Source: Miscanthus floridulus (lineage: Eukaryota > Streptophyta > Magnoliopsida > Poales > Poaceae). From it: a DNA stretch of 64,000 bases. The position numbers were made by a program, and so were the translations under genes. How positions within the stretch are numbered: position 1 is the first letter of the stretch; each line of letters opens with the position of its first letter. Positions 20,611 through 32,316 of this stretch are shown here, piece by piece. The stretch is from NCBI RefSeq assembly GCF_019320115.1, contig NC_089584.1, positions 74,059,533 to 74,123,532 of the forward strand, written 5' to 3'. The notes under the pieces were generated by a model, which saw nothing but the letters and a program-made list of their open reading frames with translations, did not search any database and had not been told where the DNA came from.

Positions 20611-23187
20611 TGTAACACCCCTGGTGTTAAGCATCACTAAAATTTGAGCATGTCATTATCATGCATGATAAGCATCCATGGTAGTCAACTAAGCTTTGCA
20701 TCCACTAAAATCGATGTTAAATTGCTAGCAATGCAATGCATGTGTGATGCATTGAGTTCAAGCCAAAAAGATCCGTTTTAAGGTACTTTGTGACCTTCTA
20801 TTTTTGAATTTCACCAAAATACTTGAAATTATGCTCTAATAAACTTTGAGGTGTAAAGTCGATGCTTTACACTAGTGTCAAGTATGGAGTATGAATTCAA
20901 GTCCAAACTAATGAGTTTTTTTATATCAGTTCCTTAAGCAAAGTTGGAACCTGCATGAAGATGAACATGTCTTGTTCTTGGAGAATCTTGAGTTGATGTT
21001 TGGAATCTGGAGAAAAAGAGGAGAGAAGATCGGGCTGCTGATGTCTTGTTCATCACCAGCAACCTGCCTGACTGCCTGCTTCATCGGTGAGCCGCTGCCC
21101 TCTAGCACTGCCTTTGCATGCGTGGACACGCGGCTGTTGCCATGTCTGAGCTCAAGTAGGAGCTAACAACCGTGGCTGTGTTGACCTTGCCATTATTAGC
21201 CTAAGCCAAAAGCTATTCTCCTCTTTCCCTTTCTCTGCTACCGCCATCGAGCTCACTCTTGCTGGCCAAAATTACTCACCACCAGTCACCCACCGCCCGA
21301 TTGCTCTTACATTCAAGTCCGCCTCGTTCTTGCATAATTGCTGAGCCTACTCAAAGCGCTTCGCTCCACCAGAGTTGCCTGCCGCTGCTTGTCACCATGG
21401 CAGCTCATCAACACCACCATACGCCCCTCCACTATGGCCAGCTCGCTTTGGTGAGCCGCTCATTCAACCACCTATAGTTTTGAGTTCTCCTTGATGTTGT
21501 GATGCTAGTACGCTTGATCATTGATCGTGTCTTGGCTTGGGTTCGCCAGAACACTACCCTTGTCACCAGTTCGTGCCACCACCATCGCCATCACCGTTGT
21601 CAAGCTAGCTCTGGCTCATCTCTGACTCGACCAGCTAGCTATCAAAGTCGCGGTGAGCACCCTAGAGCTATCTATGCCCTCAGTTTAATCTCTACCACAT
21701 TGTCATCGCCAAAACGCATAGCGCTGTAGTGTTCTCCTCTGCCAAGCCACCATGGCTGCGAATGAATGCGCTGCTGACCCTAACTTTTTTGATTAGCTCC
21801 TTCGTCAAGTTCATGCGAGTGCAGGGAGTACGTAGGTGACCTCCCTGTCACGATTAACCCCGCCGCTAGTCGCGTCCGCCATGCTGGAGCACCGCCATGT
21901 TGCCATGGCTAGCATCGTGCTAGCCGTGAAGCCCTAGCTGCTCGTTTAGTGCCTTAGATCAATGCGCCATCTTGCCCTGAGCATGTTGATGTCCTTGCCA
22001 TCGCTGATGACCTCGCCAGCGATGAGTTTTCACCGGTCAACGGTGGTGTTCACCGCGGTCAATGTGGAAACACTGTGCCATGGACCCGAGGCCCCTTTGT
22101 CAGTCTCAGTGGCTAGCAGGGGTCTGGGTGCAAAATGATTTACTTCGGTTTATTTTTTTTTTGAAAATGGTTAATATGTTCTGATTTTGTTTAATTCATA
22201 GAAAAATATAGGAATGTGATAAATTATGAATTTTTTTGTGTGAGCTTATATTTGTATACCTAGGAAAAATATGAAATGGTGAAAATCAATAGTTTTTGTA
22301 TGCTTAAAAATTACCTCTTTTAATTAATAAATGCACCTTCCATAATTTTATAGGCTAAAATATTTATCTGTTAATCATGAAACTTTTTGTGTAAATGTTA
22401 TGTGCAATAACCTATCTCCACAAAAAATTTGGTGCTATTTTGATAATTTTTAGTTATCCACTTATTTACATGCCTTAATCAGTTAATTATTAAATGCTTA
22501 ATTGATTAGAATTATCACAACATGACCTGAGTGTACTTTTGGATTGACTATAGACCTTGGGACACCAAACACCTTTGATGTTCCTTGGAAAGTTAATTAC
22601 TGGTTATTGAGCTCATAATCAACTCGTTAATAATAATAAACAAATGTTGTGTTGTGAATAATTAACCTAACTTAACGTGAAGGAAAATTGTACTCAAGTT
22701 ACTTACTCTTGCTGATCATCATAAACCATGTTACATATGGCATCATTCTAAAGTATGCATATTTACTTACATTAGTGATCGAGACTGGAATTCCATTGTT
22801 GAGCAAGTCCCGAAAATGGATTTCTTGTTAGTGGAGTTGGTTATCTTATCTGTGGTTTTCTAAAGTGCCTGACAATCCCAACACCACAGGTAAGCCCCGG
22901 AGCATAAAACCATTTCCTTATGCTTTACAAATGTTATTTAGATAAGTCTAATGCTTGCTGCATTTAAGTAAATAGGAGTTGGTTGAATACCATTTGCTGC
23001 ATGCCTGGCTTGATATTCCAATACTTATCCTTGTCACCCTATTTGTTATAGTAGTTTTTATAATGCTTAGCCTTGCTTAGTTGATGAGAGTTGAGTAATG
23101 AGTTAAGTTATGGTTCTATACTCAGGAATGACCCTGAGGTTTAATGATGATCATGAATTTAATTTGAGACTAGGCGGACTCTTTGCT

Positions 23188-23213
23188 TACGTCAAGAATG
23201 GAGTCTTGATGTA
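23188..23213 (+). promoter_or_regulatory. Conserved LTR hairpin, copy in 3' LTR of Gypsy A
   Basis: Arms TACGTCAAGA and TCTTGATGTA around loop ATGGAG. Relative to the 5' LTR the only arm change is C to T, leaving a G-U pair in RNA. Confidence 0.5.
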
Positions 23214-23481
23214 GTGCCCCACCTATGTCGATTGAGGACCATACCATTGTAGACCTGTCATGTTTGAGACTTTTTAGTACTAGAAACATACTCTAGTAAA
23301 CCTAATACCTTGGCTATTCCATTATGTGAAAAGACAACTACGCACTGGGAGTGGGAGATGGCGAGAGTCGCGTGTACCCATCCTATAAATCCGTCTGGGG
23401 CAGCACAGGGAGGTTTAGTACTGTATTCTCAGGTAGCATAGACTGGTTCATATTTTAGAGGATCCTTGGGAAGGGTTGATA

Positions 23482-23504
23482 TATGTAGGTCCAGGACCTA
23501 CATA
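23482..23504 (+). promoter_or_regulatory. Conserved LTR palindrome, copy in 3' LTR of Gypsy A
   Basis: Same 11-base arms and single central A as at 10241-10263, with no change, although the surrounding LTR sequence has diverged. Confidence 0.45.
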
Positions 23505-24287
23505 TGTCGTGTGATAAGAAAACTCTAGCTTGGCCTAATCGATTTGAATCGCCGTGCTTCACGGAGAAGGAGACTTGATCCACTAATCTACATCGTAGTT
23601 AATAACCAAAACATTAGCACTATGATCATGAGATAAGATGGTTAAAGAAGTGATTTATTTAGATCAGGTGCAAACTAGAGACTTCTAATTACTTAACTTG
23701 GGCTAAAACATTGAAAGTAAGGATTAATTGTTAGTAAGCTTTTACTCAAAAGTTAATCTTGATTCTTGCTATAGATTTACCTTGATTCCCCATAAGCCTA
23801 CATATCCTTAGAGTCTTTCCTTTTCGTTAGTTAAGTCTTGTTGAGTACCTTTGTACTTAGGGTTTGTTAAACCCTTGCTGCAGGAGGAGAGCCAGTAGTA
23901 GAAGAGTTTGTTTTGCACCCTTGGGCAGGGTGAAAACCCTATTGTGTGTTGTATAAAAGTGGTACCTATCATGCTACCCTGCTGCCAAGTTGGCTAATAC
24001 TTATGAAATGTAATAACTCAATAAATGGTTTATAAACTTATGGGTTGTAAGACTTCCACTATTTATTCCGATGAAATTTATTTGTATACTTTGTATAAAC
24101 TGTTGTAATATTGCAATGCCTTCTGTAATGTATCCTGCTCGGGAAGAAAAGTGGATGATTTGGGTTTTCCGAGGACACCCGATAGACTACCAAGATTCTG
24201 TGTCTTACATATGCTATGGTCAGAAATCTAGGAGACAATGAAAAGCACATGTGGGCCATATAATTTGGGTGGTTCTGCCACACTGCG

Positions 24288-24365
24288 GGGTGAAAATTGG
24301 ACCCACCCCCACTGGGTCTGAAACCCATAGGTTTTGGGTCCAAACCCGACCCGCTGCTATCCTTA
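24288..24365. mobile_element. hAT-like non-autonomous element, right end
   Basis: Right terminus of the element that starts at 5191. It ends CCCGACCCGCTGCTATCCTTA; the first twenty bases of its reverse complement match the left TIR with few changes. It follows the CTGCG duplication at 24283-24287, so the two halves were joined before Gypsy A inserted. Confidence 0.6.
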
Positions 24366-24861
24366 ATGCCTAGCAACTAATTTGCGTAAGATGAATCAGA
24401 TGATAGCACATGAGACACAAAATTTATACTGGTTTAGGCACGTGAGGTGTCCTAGTCCAGTCAAGGTGATGCTGCTCTTCTTATATTCGTATGCTCGGTT
24501 ATAGGGGTTATTGCTCCTTGCTACATAGTAGATGGGATGAAAGGGAATGAGATGGCTCCCGATCGTGAGGTCCCTACCCTCATATAGGCTAAGGGGATAG
24601 GGTTACAATGAGGGCGATCGGCTAATAGATTAGATTCCTAGTTTGTTACATGGAATGCGTCTAAATTGATCCTATGCTATCGTATAGATATGCCAGCTCT
24701 GGATATTCTTGGCTTGCCTTGATCTTCAAGTCAGTTGCTTCACTTGGCCTCTGAGGGCCTCCTTCACCATGGACTCTGACCAGATAGTTGGACATGGTCA
24801 AATATATGGGCAGTGCGGGAACCCCTGACCCATATATCGGATAATCCGTTTACTACCTTTC
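24366..24861. repeat. Repeat family E, copy 1
   Basis: Begins ATGCCTAGCAA and contains GCACATGAGACACAAAATT then TATACTGGTTTAGGC. It ends near ACCCATATATCGG. Order and motifs match 41943-42440 (copy 2). The layout suggests an LTR or other terminal part of a retroelement, but no PBS, PPT or coding part is adjacent, so I leave it unassigned. Confidence 0.5.
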
Positions 24862-25013
24862 AAGTGGTTCTAGCTTATATGGATCATATCTTCAAGCTAC
24901 ATGGCCTTCCTAAAGCTACTATTTCTGATAGAGACTGAGTATTCACTAGTAATGTTTGGTAGCAACTATTTAAACTAAAAAAGACTAAATTGAGAATGAG
25001 CACATCATACCAT
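24862..25013 (+). pseudogene. Gypsy integrase core fragment
   Basis: About 150 bp that read FQVVLAYMDHIFKLHGLPKA, then TISDRD*VFTSNVW and KLRMSTSYHA, part of a Gypsy integrase core containing the second catalytic Asp (SDRD). It differs from the integrases of Gypsy A and D, so it stems from another family. The Copia LTR end begins at 25014, inside the STSYHP-type motif. Confidence 0.75.
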
Positions 25014-25077
25014 GCTAAAAGGTCCTAATGGCTAGAGGGGGTGAATAGTGTATAAAAATCTCTACAACAACACTTAA
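25014..25077 (-). repeat. Copia G LTR, 3' terminal piece
   Basis: TAAAAGGTCCTAATGGCTAG (a decayed TGAAAGG start on this strand) through CAACACTTAA. It is the outer end of the LTR that continues at 37478; Gypsy B was inserted between them with CTTAA duplicated. Confidence 0.8.
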
Positions 25078-26959
25078 TGTTGGCACAAAAATGCGTCGAC
25101 ACATGAGCAAGCCGGAAGGGTCTTCTCGATGGAGCTAGAGATCCGCCTGGCTTCAACGTAGAGAAAATCAATCCTACGTATTCCTCCCGAGATGTGCCAG
25201 TCAATTTGACCCTACAATTAACAAGGAGAGAAAGTTTATCAGTAATTTAAGGTGGAATGTGTCGTTCTATGCCCAAATAGTTCCAAGTGTGCCACTTTGG
25301 GAGCAGCCATACGGGAAGAATGATTAAATAGTCGATATGCATAGAAATTGGTTGTTATGGACTATAAAGTTTGTGGGTAGCGATTGATTTTATGCTGATA
25401 GGTACAATACACGTATATGTAAATGAGATCATCAGCTAGGTGGATATTACCAGTATGAATTATTGTGCCGATGAATCTAATGAGAAATGATATAACATGT
25501 GAACAAATTAACTATCTAATACAAATGGATCTACAGACGCTCTGAATCTAATCTGTTACCATCAATAGTGAGGTTCAATCGGATCAATGGCAACTATGAT
25601 GATAATAACAAACTAAAACCTAAGAATCCGTAATACCATCTATGCTTCGACAGACTTTCTGAAAGACTTGCTATACGTGAAGGCTCAGATGAATCAACTA
25701 TAGCGTGTGAACAATCGACTATTTCACATGAATAGACCAATGGACTCATCAGACCTAACCTATTATCTCTAACAGTGGGATTCGACCTGATCGATGCAGC
25801 CAAGATAAAGACAACAAATCAAACCTTTAAAGTACACAGATCTATTCATGTTCAACAAAATCATGTAAACATGCTGTAGGCATTAACGCATAGGCGATCA
25901 GCTATTTAGCTAATGCAGGCATAGCAAACAGTTAAGGTCACTCCTAATCAAGAATAGATCTACTAACTAGCATCCTCTGATCTATAGTGCTATCAGTGGG
26001 GATTGACCGGATCATTGCAGCCATAATAGTGAATCGTAGACCATATTTAACTAACCAACAAACCTCTCCAAGATCATACGTGCCTTAACCATGTACTATG
26101 CACAACCAAGATCAAAATAGAACAGCCAATAAAACATAACCCGTCATTCATTGTAAGAAGTATCGTGTTGTGACAAAGCAAATGATGCACCCAAAGGATA
26201 TGAGGCCGATCTAAATCGATCTCAACCAGGCAAGTTGATGTTGCTGCAAACTAATGACAATAAGAACATCAGCAAGATCGGTAAGTTAATGAATCTACCA
26301 AAGATTGCCACACTTAGGTAGAGCCGATAACTTGACCTTAATCTAATTCAAGCAGTGGAGGTCGACCCAATCAATGCAGCCATACTTGAACTAGATAAGA
26401 GACAATAACTAGCTTATACCAGAGTCGCAGTGGAGGTCAATTGGATCAATGCAGCCATACAAATAGAAGTATAAGCCATGACAGTACTTACAGACAAGCT
26501 GGAGGTTGATCAGACCGATGCAGCCCTGCTCACTGAAGAACTTGCTGAGATCTACTCTACTCCTACTCCTAAGGGGTGGCTGGAGCCGAAGAAGTAAGTA
26601 ACTTGTATTTGATTGATTGTGTGTCCTTTACAATAGCCGAGGACCAATATTTATACCCAAAACCTATACATGAATCCTACTTAAGCATGACTCATTACAA
26701 TCTTTGGCATAAGAGAAAACATTCCTAATTTAAGATAACTTGGACCCTAATCTTTCCCTTTTTGTAGAGTCCAACATGATTTTTCCTAATGCCAACCATA
26801 GCTTTTATCGTTATCTGCTGGCTCTCTCTATAGAGAGCCAATTCCAGTACTACATTTGAATCAACTGATATTGACCTTTATGCAATCGATTCCTCGATGA
26901 CACGATCTTGGGGGCTTTCGAGTTCCTGCAATTCTTCTTCCCAAATTTTGGTGTAAACA
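25078..26959 (-). repeat. 3' LTR of Gypsy B
   Basis: On the plus strand it runs TGTTGGCACAAAAATG ... GGTGTAAACA, 1,882 bp. It pairs with 35591-37477 and with the LTR of element C at 48234-52647. Confidence 0.88.
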
Positions 26960-26985
26960 CATGCCCCCCAATTTTTGGATAAAAG
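26960..26985 (-). promoter_or_regulatory. Polypurine tract of Gypsy B
   Basis: On the minus strand AAAAATTGGGGGGCATG ends exactly at the LTR start. The same tract precedes the LTR of element C at 48218-48233. Confidence 0.8.
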
Positions 26986-27927
26986 TAATTTTATTCCAAA
27001 ATTATCATGCCTGTACCCTCGATAGGTCCGTGGTCATGGGTAAAGAATCTTGATTTGGGGTCTACTGTCTGTCACCATCTTTTCCAGCTTATGAGCCCAT
27101 GCTTCAAAATTTTACGAGAGCATCATTGCTTCACGGGCGCTTGGGTCCATCTTTCAGGCTGACTATAAAATGTCTATCTAACTCTATTGAGAGCAATTCA
27201 ACAACTTAGTTATGTTTCTCTTCTGCCCGCTTTCTCGAGTGCCTTTGGCTCCGCTGGACCCTCCATGGTTAGATTCATTGCTATGAGGATCTTGAGTGGT
27301 TAGAAGAATTCTTGTGCATAGGGTGATTGTGTCGCTCATCTTAGCGCCTTGTCAAGCAAGAGGATCAGCTACTACGATTAGAAAAATTCTTGTGATATCA
27401 CCTAAGTCTTCTCTCCATGATTGTAGAGTTGTTCTAGTGTTTGCAAGGGCTAAAATGCATAGACACCTTCCCCTTGTTTGCTCCATCAAATGCCCATCGG
27501 GGAAACCACAGACTTCTTTCCCATAGTTTCCCAGCCACTGAGAAATGGGCATCTTTTAGTTGGCGGCTTTCTTTCCCATTGTTACCCAGTCACCGAGAAA
27601 TTAGTTGGGCATCTGTTAAGCAGGTGGCCTTTCCCATTCTCCTGATGCAATTTTATCAATGGGCCGATGTGACTCGGTTCATGATGACCTTCGGCCTCGT
27701 TGGGATCCGAACTCCCTTCAATCCAAAGAAGCCTTGGCGGGTTGATCGCTGGTCAATGTAAACCTTTTGTATCCATCCCATGATATTTTGTGATTATGGG
27801 AAGCAACAAGTTCGAATCTATTATCTCTTCATGATTCGTCCCCTGAATTTCTAGAGTATCGATCCATTTCCATATCTGACTTTAATTTCATAACCCTAGC
27901 AAAATCTATCCTCTCACCTTCCTGGGC
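26986..27927. other. 3' internal region of Gypsy B, non-coding part
   Basis: No reading frame with recognisable protein. It is conserved in element C, inverted, at about 47330-48215, including the TTTCCCA...CACCGAGAAAT repeats near 27530-27600. It lies upstream of the antisense TATA box and may hold its regulatory DNA. Confidence 0.5.
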
Positions 27928-27937
27928 TATATATACG
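27928..27937 (+). promoter_or_regulatory. TATA box of the antisense gene in Gypsy B
   Basis: CTATATATAC about 100 bases before the antisense ATG at 28028. It is conserved in element C at 47309-47319 in the matching place, which supports function in the parent element. Confidence 0.6.
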
Positions 27938-28027
27938 GGCCACGGCTGTGGATTGAAAAACAACCTGCTTCATCCCAAACCTTTCATGTCTTTAGTGCGA
28001 TTTCTGCTTTCCCATAGGTTTGAGATC

Positions 28028-28781
28028 ATGGAGAACAACAAGAGGTCTGCTAAGGAGGCCCTCAATAGATCTGCGTCATCATGCCAGCGCCTTCATCATC
28101 AGGAGGGTGCAACTCATGATGCCCCCACCATCCTAGGGCATAAGGACAACTCCGTTCAGCCTTCAAGGTTATCATCATCAACAGCTCACTGCTAGCTCCC
28201 CTGCTATCTGAGGAGATGGATCGACAACAACAATCTTCTCGCCTCCATTGATCAGGCTGACTAGAATCTCGCCGGCTCCTCTCCTCATAGAATCAGCTCT
28301 GGCCATGGTTTGATGCCGATCACCCTCCAAGGCTGATCCAGTGGAGGATAGGCTAGCTGAGGCCGAGGCTAGAATCATGGGTGAGATGCCTACCATAACT
28401 TTCTATCTCTTAATTTTATCTTCAAGATCCTGATCACCTCCCCTTTGAATCTTTTTAGATCTATCGGCTCAGCTAGAAAGCCTTCGATCAACTATGGAGT
28501 ATGCGACAAGATTTGTCAATGCTAGGGGCACCGTACCAGTGGTTCCTTGCATGACATCCCAAACCATGTCAGGAGGTCGCTCTTCATGGTGCTACCATGG
28601 CATTGGCTGCTGCACAGTCCTACTCTAGCCACAAGCTCCGGTTTCTTCCCCATGGTTTTCCAGCCACCGAACACCCTGGGGATCATGAGCACCTGGTTGA
28701 GGACTTCTTCAATGTTGCCAACTCCATAGGCCTCACTACCAGGCCAAGGACATAGTGAATAAGGTGTTCCCTAGCCTTTAG
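28028..28781 (+). pseudogene. Antisense (aORF-like) gene of the Tat element, two exons
   Basis: Runs opposite to gag-pol in the tail between integrase and 3' LTR. Exon 1 starts at the ATG at 28028 (MENNKRSAKEALNRSASSC). The copy in element C starts MENSKRSTKEALNRAASSC at 47217, minus strand. A candidate intron runs 28381-28458 with GTGAG at the start and a T-rich stretch ending in TAG. Exon 2 gives LSAQLESLRSTMEYATRFVN, then in shifted frames ATMALAAAQSYS, FPHGFPATEHPGDHEHLVED and KDIVNKVFPSL ending at the TAG at 28779-28781. Stops and shifts show this copy is dead. Tat elements such as Grande are known to carry antisense ORFs of unknown function; this is probably one. No catalytic motif or membrane segment is visible; the start of exon 2 could form a short helix. 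Confidence 0.6.
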
Positions 28782-29039
28782 TTTGTAATAGGAGAAGCTG
28801 GTGAACAATTTCTTTGTTCTAATTGGTTGCTTGCACTTTTATTCCATGTTCGAATCTATGTCTATTCTTGCTCTATAGACGATATGTATCATACCGGCTT
28901 TATCCCTTTAGGTTTATTTTTGAACTAGAGATGATACCCTTCTGGTATTGGCTATTAGAACTGATAACCAAACAAATTGGCTGTCAAGTGTTAATCCAAA
29001 TGCTAGGATAGTATTTCTTTAGATATTTACCATTGATTG
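28782..29039. other. Spacer between antisense gene and integrase of Gypsy B
   Basis: AT-rich, no supported feature. The ends of the antisense and sense transcription units meet here. Confidence 0.4.
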
Positions 29040-30180
29040 CTCTAGTCAAATTCCTCTTCTCCTCCTAGCAGTTTCCAAAATATAAGCATTGTCAGGGCGC
29101 ACAATGTTTAATCCGATAAGGTCCTTCCCAATTAGGTGACCATTTGCCGAACTTGCTAGTCCTTTGACCCGATCAGCAATTTTACCTTCTAGACCAAGTC
29201 TCCTTCAGAAAATTGCTTGCTCTTGACCCTTTTATTGTAATATTTTGCAACCCTCAGTTTATTGGCTTCGAATATTCTCAAGAGCACGCAGCCGATGGCA
29301 ACTTAATGTCCTCAAGTCAGTCTATCATAAGATTCTTGTAGACTTCGGCTGACAAATCATTTTGCAATGTGATACACCTTGATCCAGTTTGAATCTCCCA
29401 AGGAAGGACTGCATTGTGACCATACACAAGTTCATAAGGGGATGTTTAATCGATCCATGGTAGGCCATCCTATATGCCCATAGTGCCTCATTAAGCAGTC
29501 GAATGCCACTTCCTTGGCTATTCCCTAATCTTTTCTTGATCAGCTTAATCATAATCTGATTGGATGCCTTTGACTGGCCATTAGCCTAAGCATAGTAAGG
29601 GGAAGAATTTAGTAGCTTAATTCCCATACTGGCAGCAAAATCTCTAAACTCTTTGGATGTGAACATTGTCCCCTGATCGGTAGTGATAGTTTGAGGAATC
29701 CTAAAATAATACATAATATGCTCCATGACAAAATCAACCATATTCTTTGAGGTTACCATCTTCAAAGGAATTGCCTCAATCCACTTAGTGAAGTAATCCA
29801 TTGCTACCAATATGAACTTATGTCCTTTACTTGAGGGCAGAAAAATCTAGCCAATTAAATCAATTCCCCAGCCTCGAAACAATCTTGGTTTGATTATTGG
29901 ATTCATAGCCGATGTAGGCGATTTCTAGACATTACCAAAACATTGACAATACTAACCCTCCTTATAATATTCAAAATAGTCTTCCAATATTGTTGGCCAA
30001 AAATATCTAGTTCTATGAATAATCCATTTCATCTTATAAGCCGATTGATGAGCTCCACATATCCCTTCATGCACTTCGCCCATCAACACCTTAGCTTCCT
30101 CTTGCTTAAGCACTTGAGCAACACCCCATCGACTGTTTGTAATATAGCTGATCATCTAGTAAAACATACTTAGTCTATTT
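29040..30180 (-). pseudogene. Gypsy B integrase
   Basis: Minus-strand pieces in order: WGVAQVLKQEEAKVLMGEV and HEGICGAHQSAYKM with FWPTILEDYFEYYK (zinc-binding region, 29952-30155). The core is [16 protein letters not shown] (first catalytic Asp), [15 protein letters not shown] (second Asp) and [10 protein letters not shown] (29586-29810), then NEALWAYRMAYHGS and YELVYGHNAVLP (29325-29500). Frames change between the pieces and many stops interrupt them, so no full enzyme is made. Order and motifs are those of Tat integrases. Confidence 0.8.
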
Positions 30181-30204
30181 ATACCTTAGCTTTCTGGTAA
30201 CTTT

Positions 30205-30669
30205 CTATGATGGACTCCTAAGGTAATCGGCTATTTCAACTCTCCAATCATTATTTGAGGTTTCACTACTCAAGACTTCTTGAAACACTTGATAACCTGA
30301 CGCACTTTGAGCTAAACGATTAGCCTCTTGATTCTGTGCCCTCAGAATATGTTGAAAAGAGACATGAGGAAATTCCTTGAGCAACCTTTGGCACTCATCA
30401 TAATATCCTCTCAGAGTATCTTCTTTGCACTCATATAGGCCGATCAACTGATTAATAATTAACTATGAATCTCAAAATACTTCAATTGCCTCGGCCTTTA
30501 CTTCATGAAGAAGTTGAAGCCCCTTAAGAATAGACTCATATTCCACTTGGTTGTTGGTAATCATTGGTTCAGTTGGAAGAGCAAACTCAAAACTTGCCGC
30601 CCGAGGTGAAATAATAACAATACCAATGCCACCACCTTGCTTGCATGATGACCCATCAAAGAACAACAT
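30205..30669 (-). pseudogene. Second (archaeal-type) RNase H of Gypsy B
   Basis: Separate RNase H domain after the usual one: MLFFDGSSCKQGGGIGIVI holds the first Asp, NNQVEYESILKGLQLLHEV the Glu and a DS pair follows near 30475. Then ECQRLLKEFPHVSFQHILRA and QNQEANRLAQSASGYQVFQE complete the fold. Such an extra RNase H lies between the first RNase H and integrase in Tat elements and is thought to have been acquired separately. Stops split it into two open pieces. Confidence 0.8.
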
Positions 30670-32240
30670 CTAGGGTACCGGCTCCACATAGCCAACAATT
30701 GGCTTATGATGCTGGGTGACAAAATAAGCTATTATTTGTCCTTTGACTGCTTTAGCTGATTCGTACCTCAAGTCAAATTCTAACAATGCAAGAATCCACT
30801 TTCCCATTCTTCCATTCAATATTGGCATTGATAGCATGTGCTTGATCACATCAGTCTTGGAGACAATTATACACTCAGCCGACAACAAGTAATGTCGTAA
30901 CTTAGTGCAAGAGAAATATAAGCATAAGCATAACTTCTCGACGGGAGAATATCTTGTCTCTAGATCCAGAAGCCTCCTATTGAGATAGAAAACAACTCGC
31001 TCTTTCCCTTTGAACTCTTGCATCAGGGCCGATCCAATTGTCTGGTTATTGGCCGATATGTACAACTTAAAAGGCTTATCTTGCTGAGGAGGGACCAGCA
31101 CGGGCGGACATTTCATATATTCATTTATCTCCTCAAACGCCTTTTGTTGTACATCACCCCATTTAAATTCTTGATCATTTTTCAACTTCAACAAGGGAGA
31201 AAACGACAGAACTCTCTCCAACAAATTCAAAATAAACCTCCTGATAAAATTAATTTTGCCAAGCAAAGATTGTAACTCTGTTTTAGTAGTTGGGGGCACT
31301 GCCTCATCAATCGCTTTTATGCTTTTTTGACCAACTTTGATTCCTCTCTCGTGGACCATGAAACCCAAGAATTGTCCAGCTGATACTACAAAGGCACACT
31401 TATTAGGGTTCATCTTTAGACCATGTTTTCTTGTGTATTCTAGAGTCTATCGTAAATCAGCTAGATGCTCCTTGTATCCCTTGGATTTTATCATCACATC
31501 ATCAATGTAGATTTCAACAATCCTACCAATCAACTTATGAAAAATATAATTCATTGCCCTCTAATAAGTTACACTAGCATTCCTCAGACCAAAGGTTATC
31601 ACAACCCACTCAAATAAACAGATTGTACCAGGGCATTTGAAAGCGGTCTTTGCTATGTCTTCCTCAGCCAAGAAAATTTGGTTATATCCTGCATTGCCAT
31701 CCATGAAGCTAATAACCTTGTGCCCGGCTGCTGCATCTGCCAACATATCGGCTATCAGCATCGGATAACCATGCATGGGTGTGGCCTTGTTTAGATCTCT
31801 GAAATCAATGCAAACTCTTAATTTTCCATTCTTCTTATAGACAGGAACAACATTCGATATCCACTCTACATATCGGCATGGTTAGATAAACTTTGCTTCT
31901 AGTAACCTTTTAGTCTCCTTTTTGATATCAAGTACGTTTGGGTTGAATCTCCTCGGAGCTTGTTTAAACGGCCGATATCCAGTTTTGATTGGCAATCGAT
32001 GTTCAACAATCGATTGGTCTAGACCAGGCATCTCATAGTATTCCCAAGCAAAACAGTCTTTAAATTCCTTTAATAAATCGACTAACTCTTGCTTATACTC
32101 AGGATCCAACTTAGCACTTACATACGTCGGCCTAGGCCTATCTCCAGAACCAATATCTACCTCTTCTAATTCATCGGCCGACGTAAAGTCATGTCCTAGT
32201 TTGCCATCTGTACCATCTATTGGATTATCCATTAAAACAA
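30670..32240 (-). pseudogene. Gypsy B reverse transcriptase and first RNase H
   Basis: RT motifs on the minus strand: AKLDPEYKQELVDLLKEFKD, GKLRVCIDFRDLNKATP, ISFMDGNAGYNQI, FEWVVITFGLRNA, the catalytic box EIYIDDVMIKS near 31495-31530 with both Asp kept, then FLGFMVHERGI and LQSLLGKINFIRRFI. RNase H follows as KLYISANNQTIGSALMQE, where the first acidic residue has become Ser/Ala-like, and LETRYSPVEKLCLCLYFSCT. Three stops divide it. It is the longest conserved block in the element. Confidence 0.85.
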
Positions 32241-32316
32241 ATTTTCAAAGACGATTGCTTGGATCAGCTATTGGCTTTCATTATTGATTCTAATGAAGCC
32301 TCCTTCCCATAACTTG

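Larger units (their letters stand above)
5786..24282 (+). mobile_element. Gypsy A: Tekay-like chromovirus with nested insertions
   Basis: Complete but decayed LTR retrotransposon. The two LTRs begin TGTAACACCCCTGG at 5786 and 20611 and end TGCCATA at 11040 and TGCCACA at 24282. Flanking pentamers CCGCG (5781-5785) and CTGCG (24283-24287) differ by one C/T, consistent with a target duplication. Internally, gag with a zinc knuckle, aspartic protease, RT, RNase H, integrase and a C-terminal chromodomain-like segment follow in order, which is the chromovirus layout. Insertions of 1,307, 3,835 and 558 bp inflate it to 18.5 kb; without them it is about 12.8 kb. Many in-frame TAG stops show it is inactive. 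Confidence 0.88.
20611..24282 (+). repeat. 3' LTR of Gypsy A
   Basis: Near-complete match to 5786-11040 without the F insertion and without a ~325-bp block after 20910. It ends TTCTGCCACA, the same end as the Gypsy D LTR at 55458. It contains the conserved hairpin (23188-23213) and palindrome (23482-23504). Confidence 0.88.
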
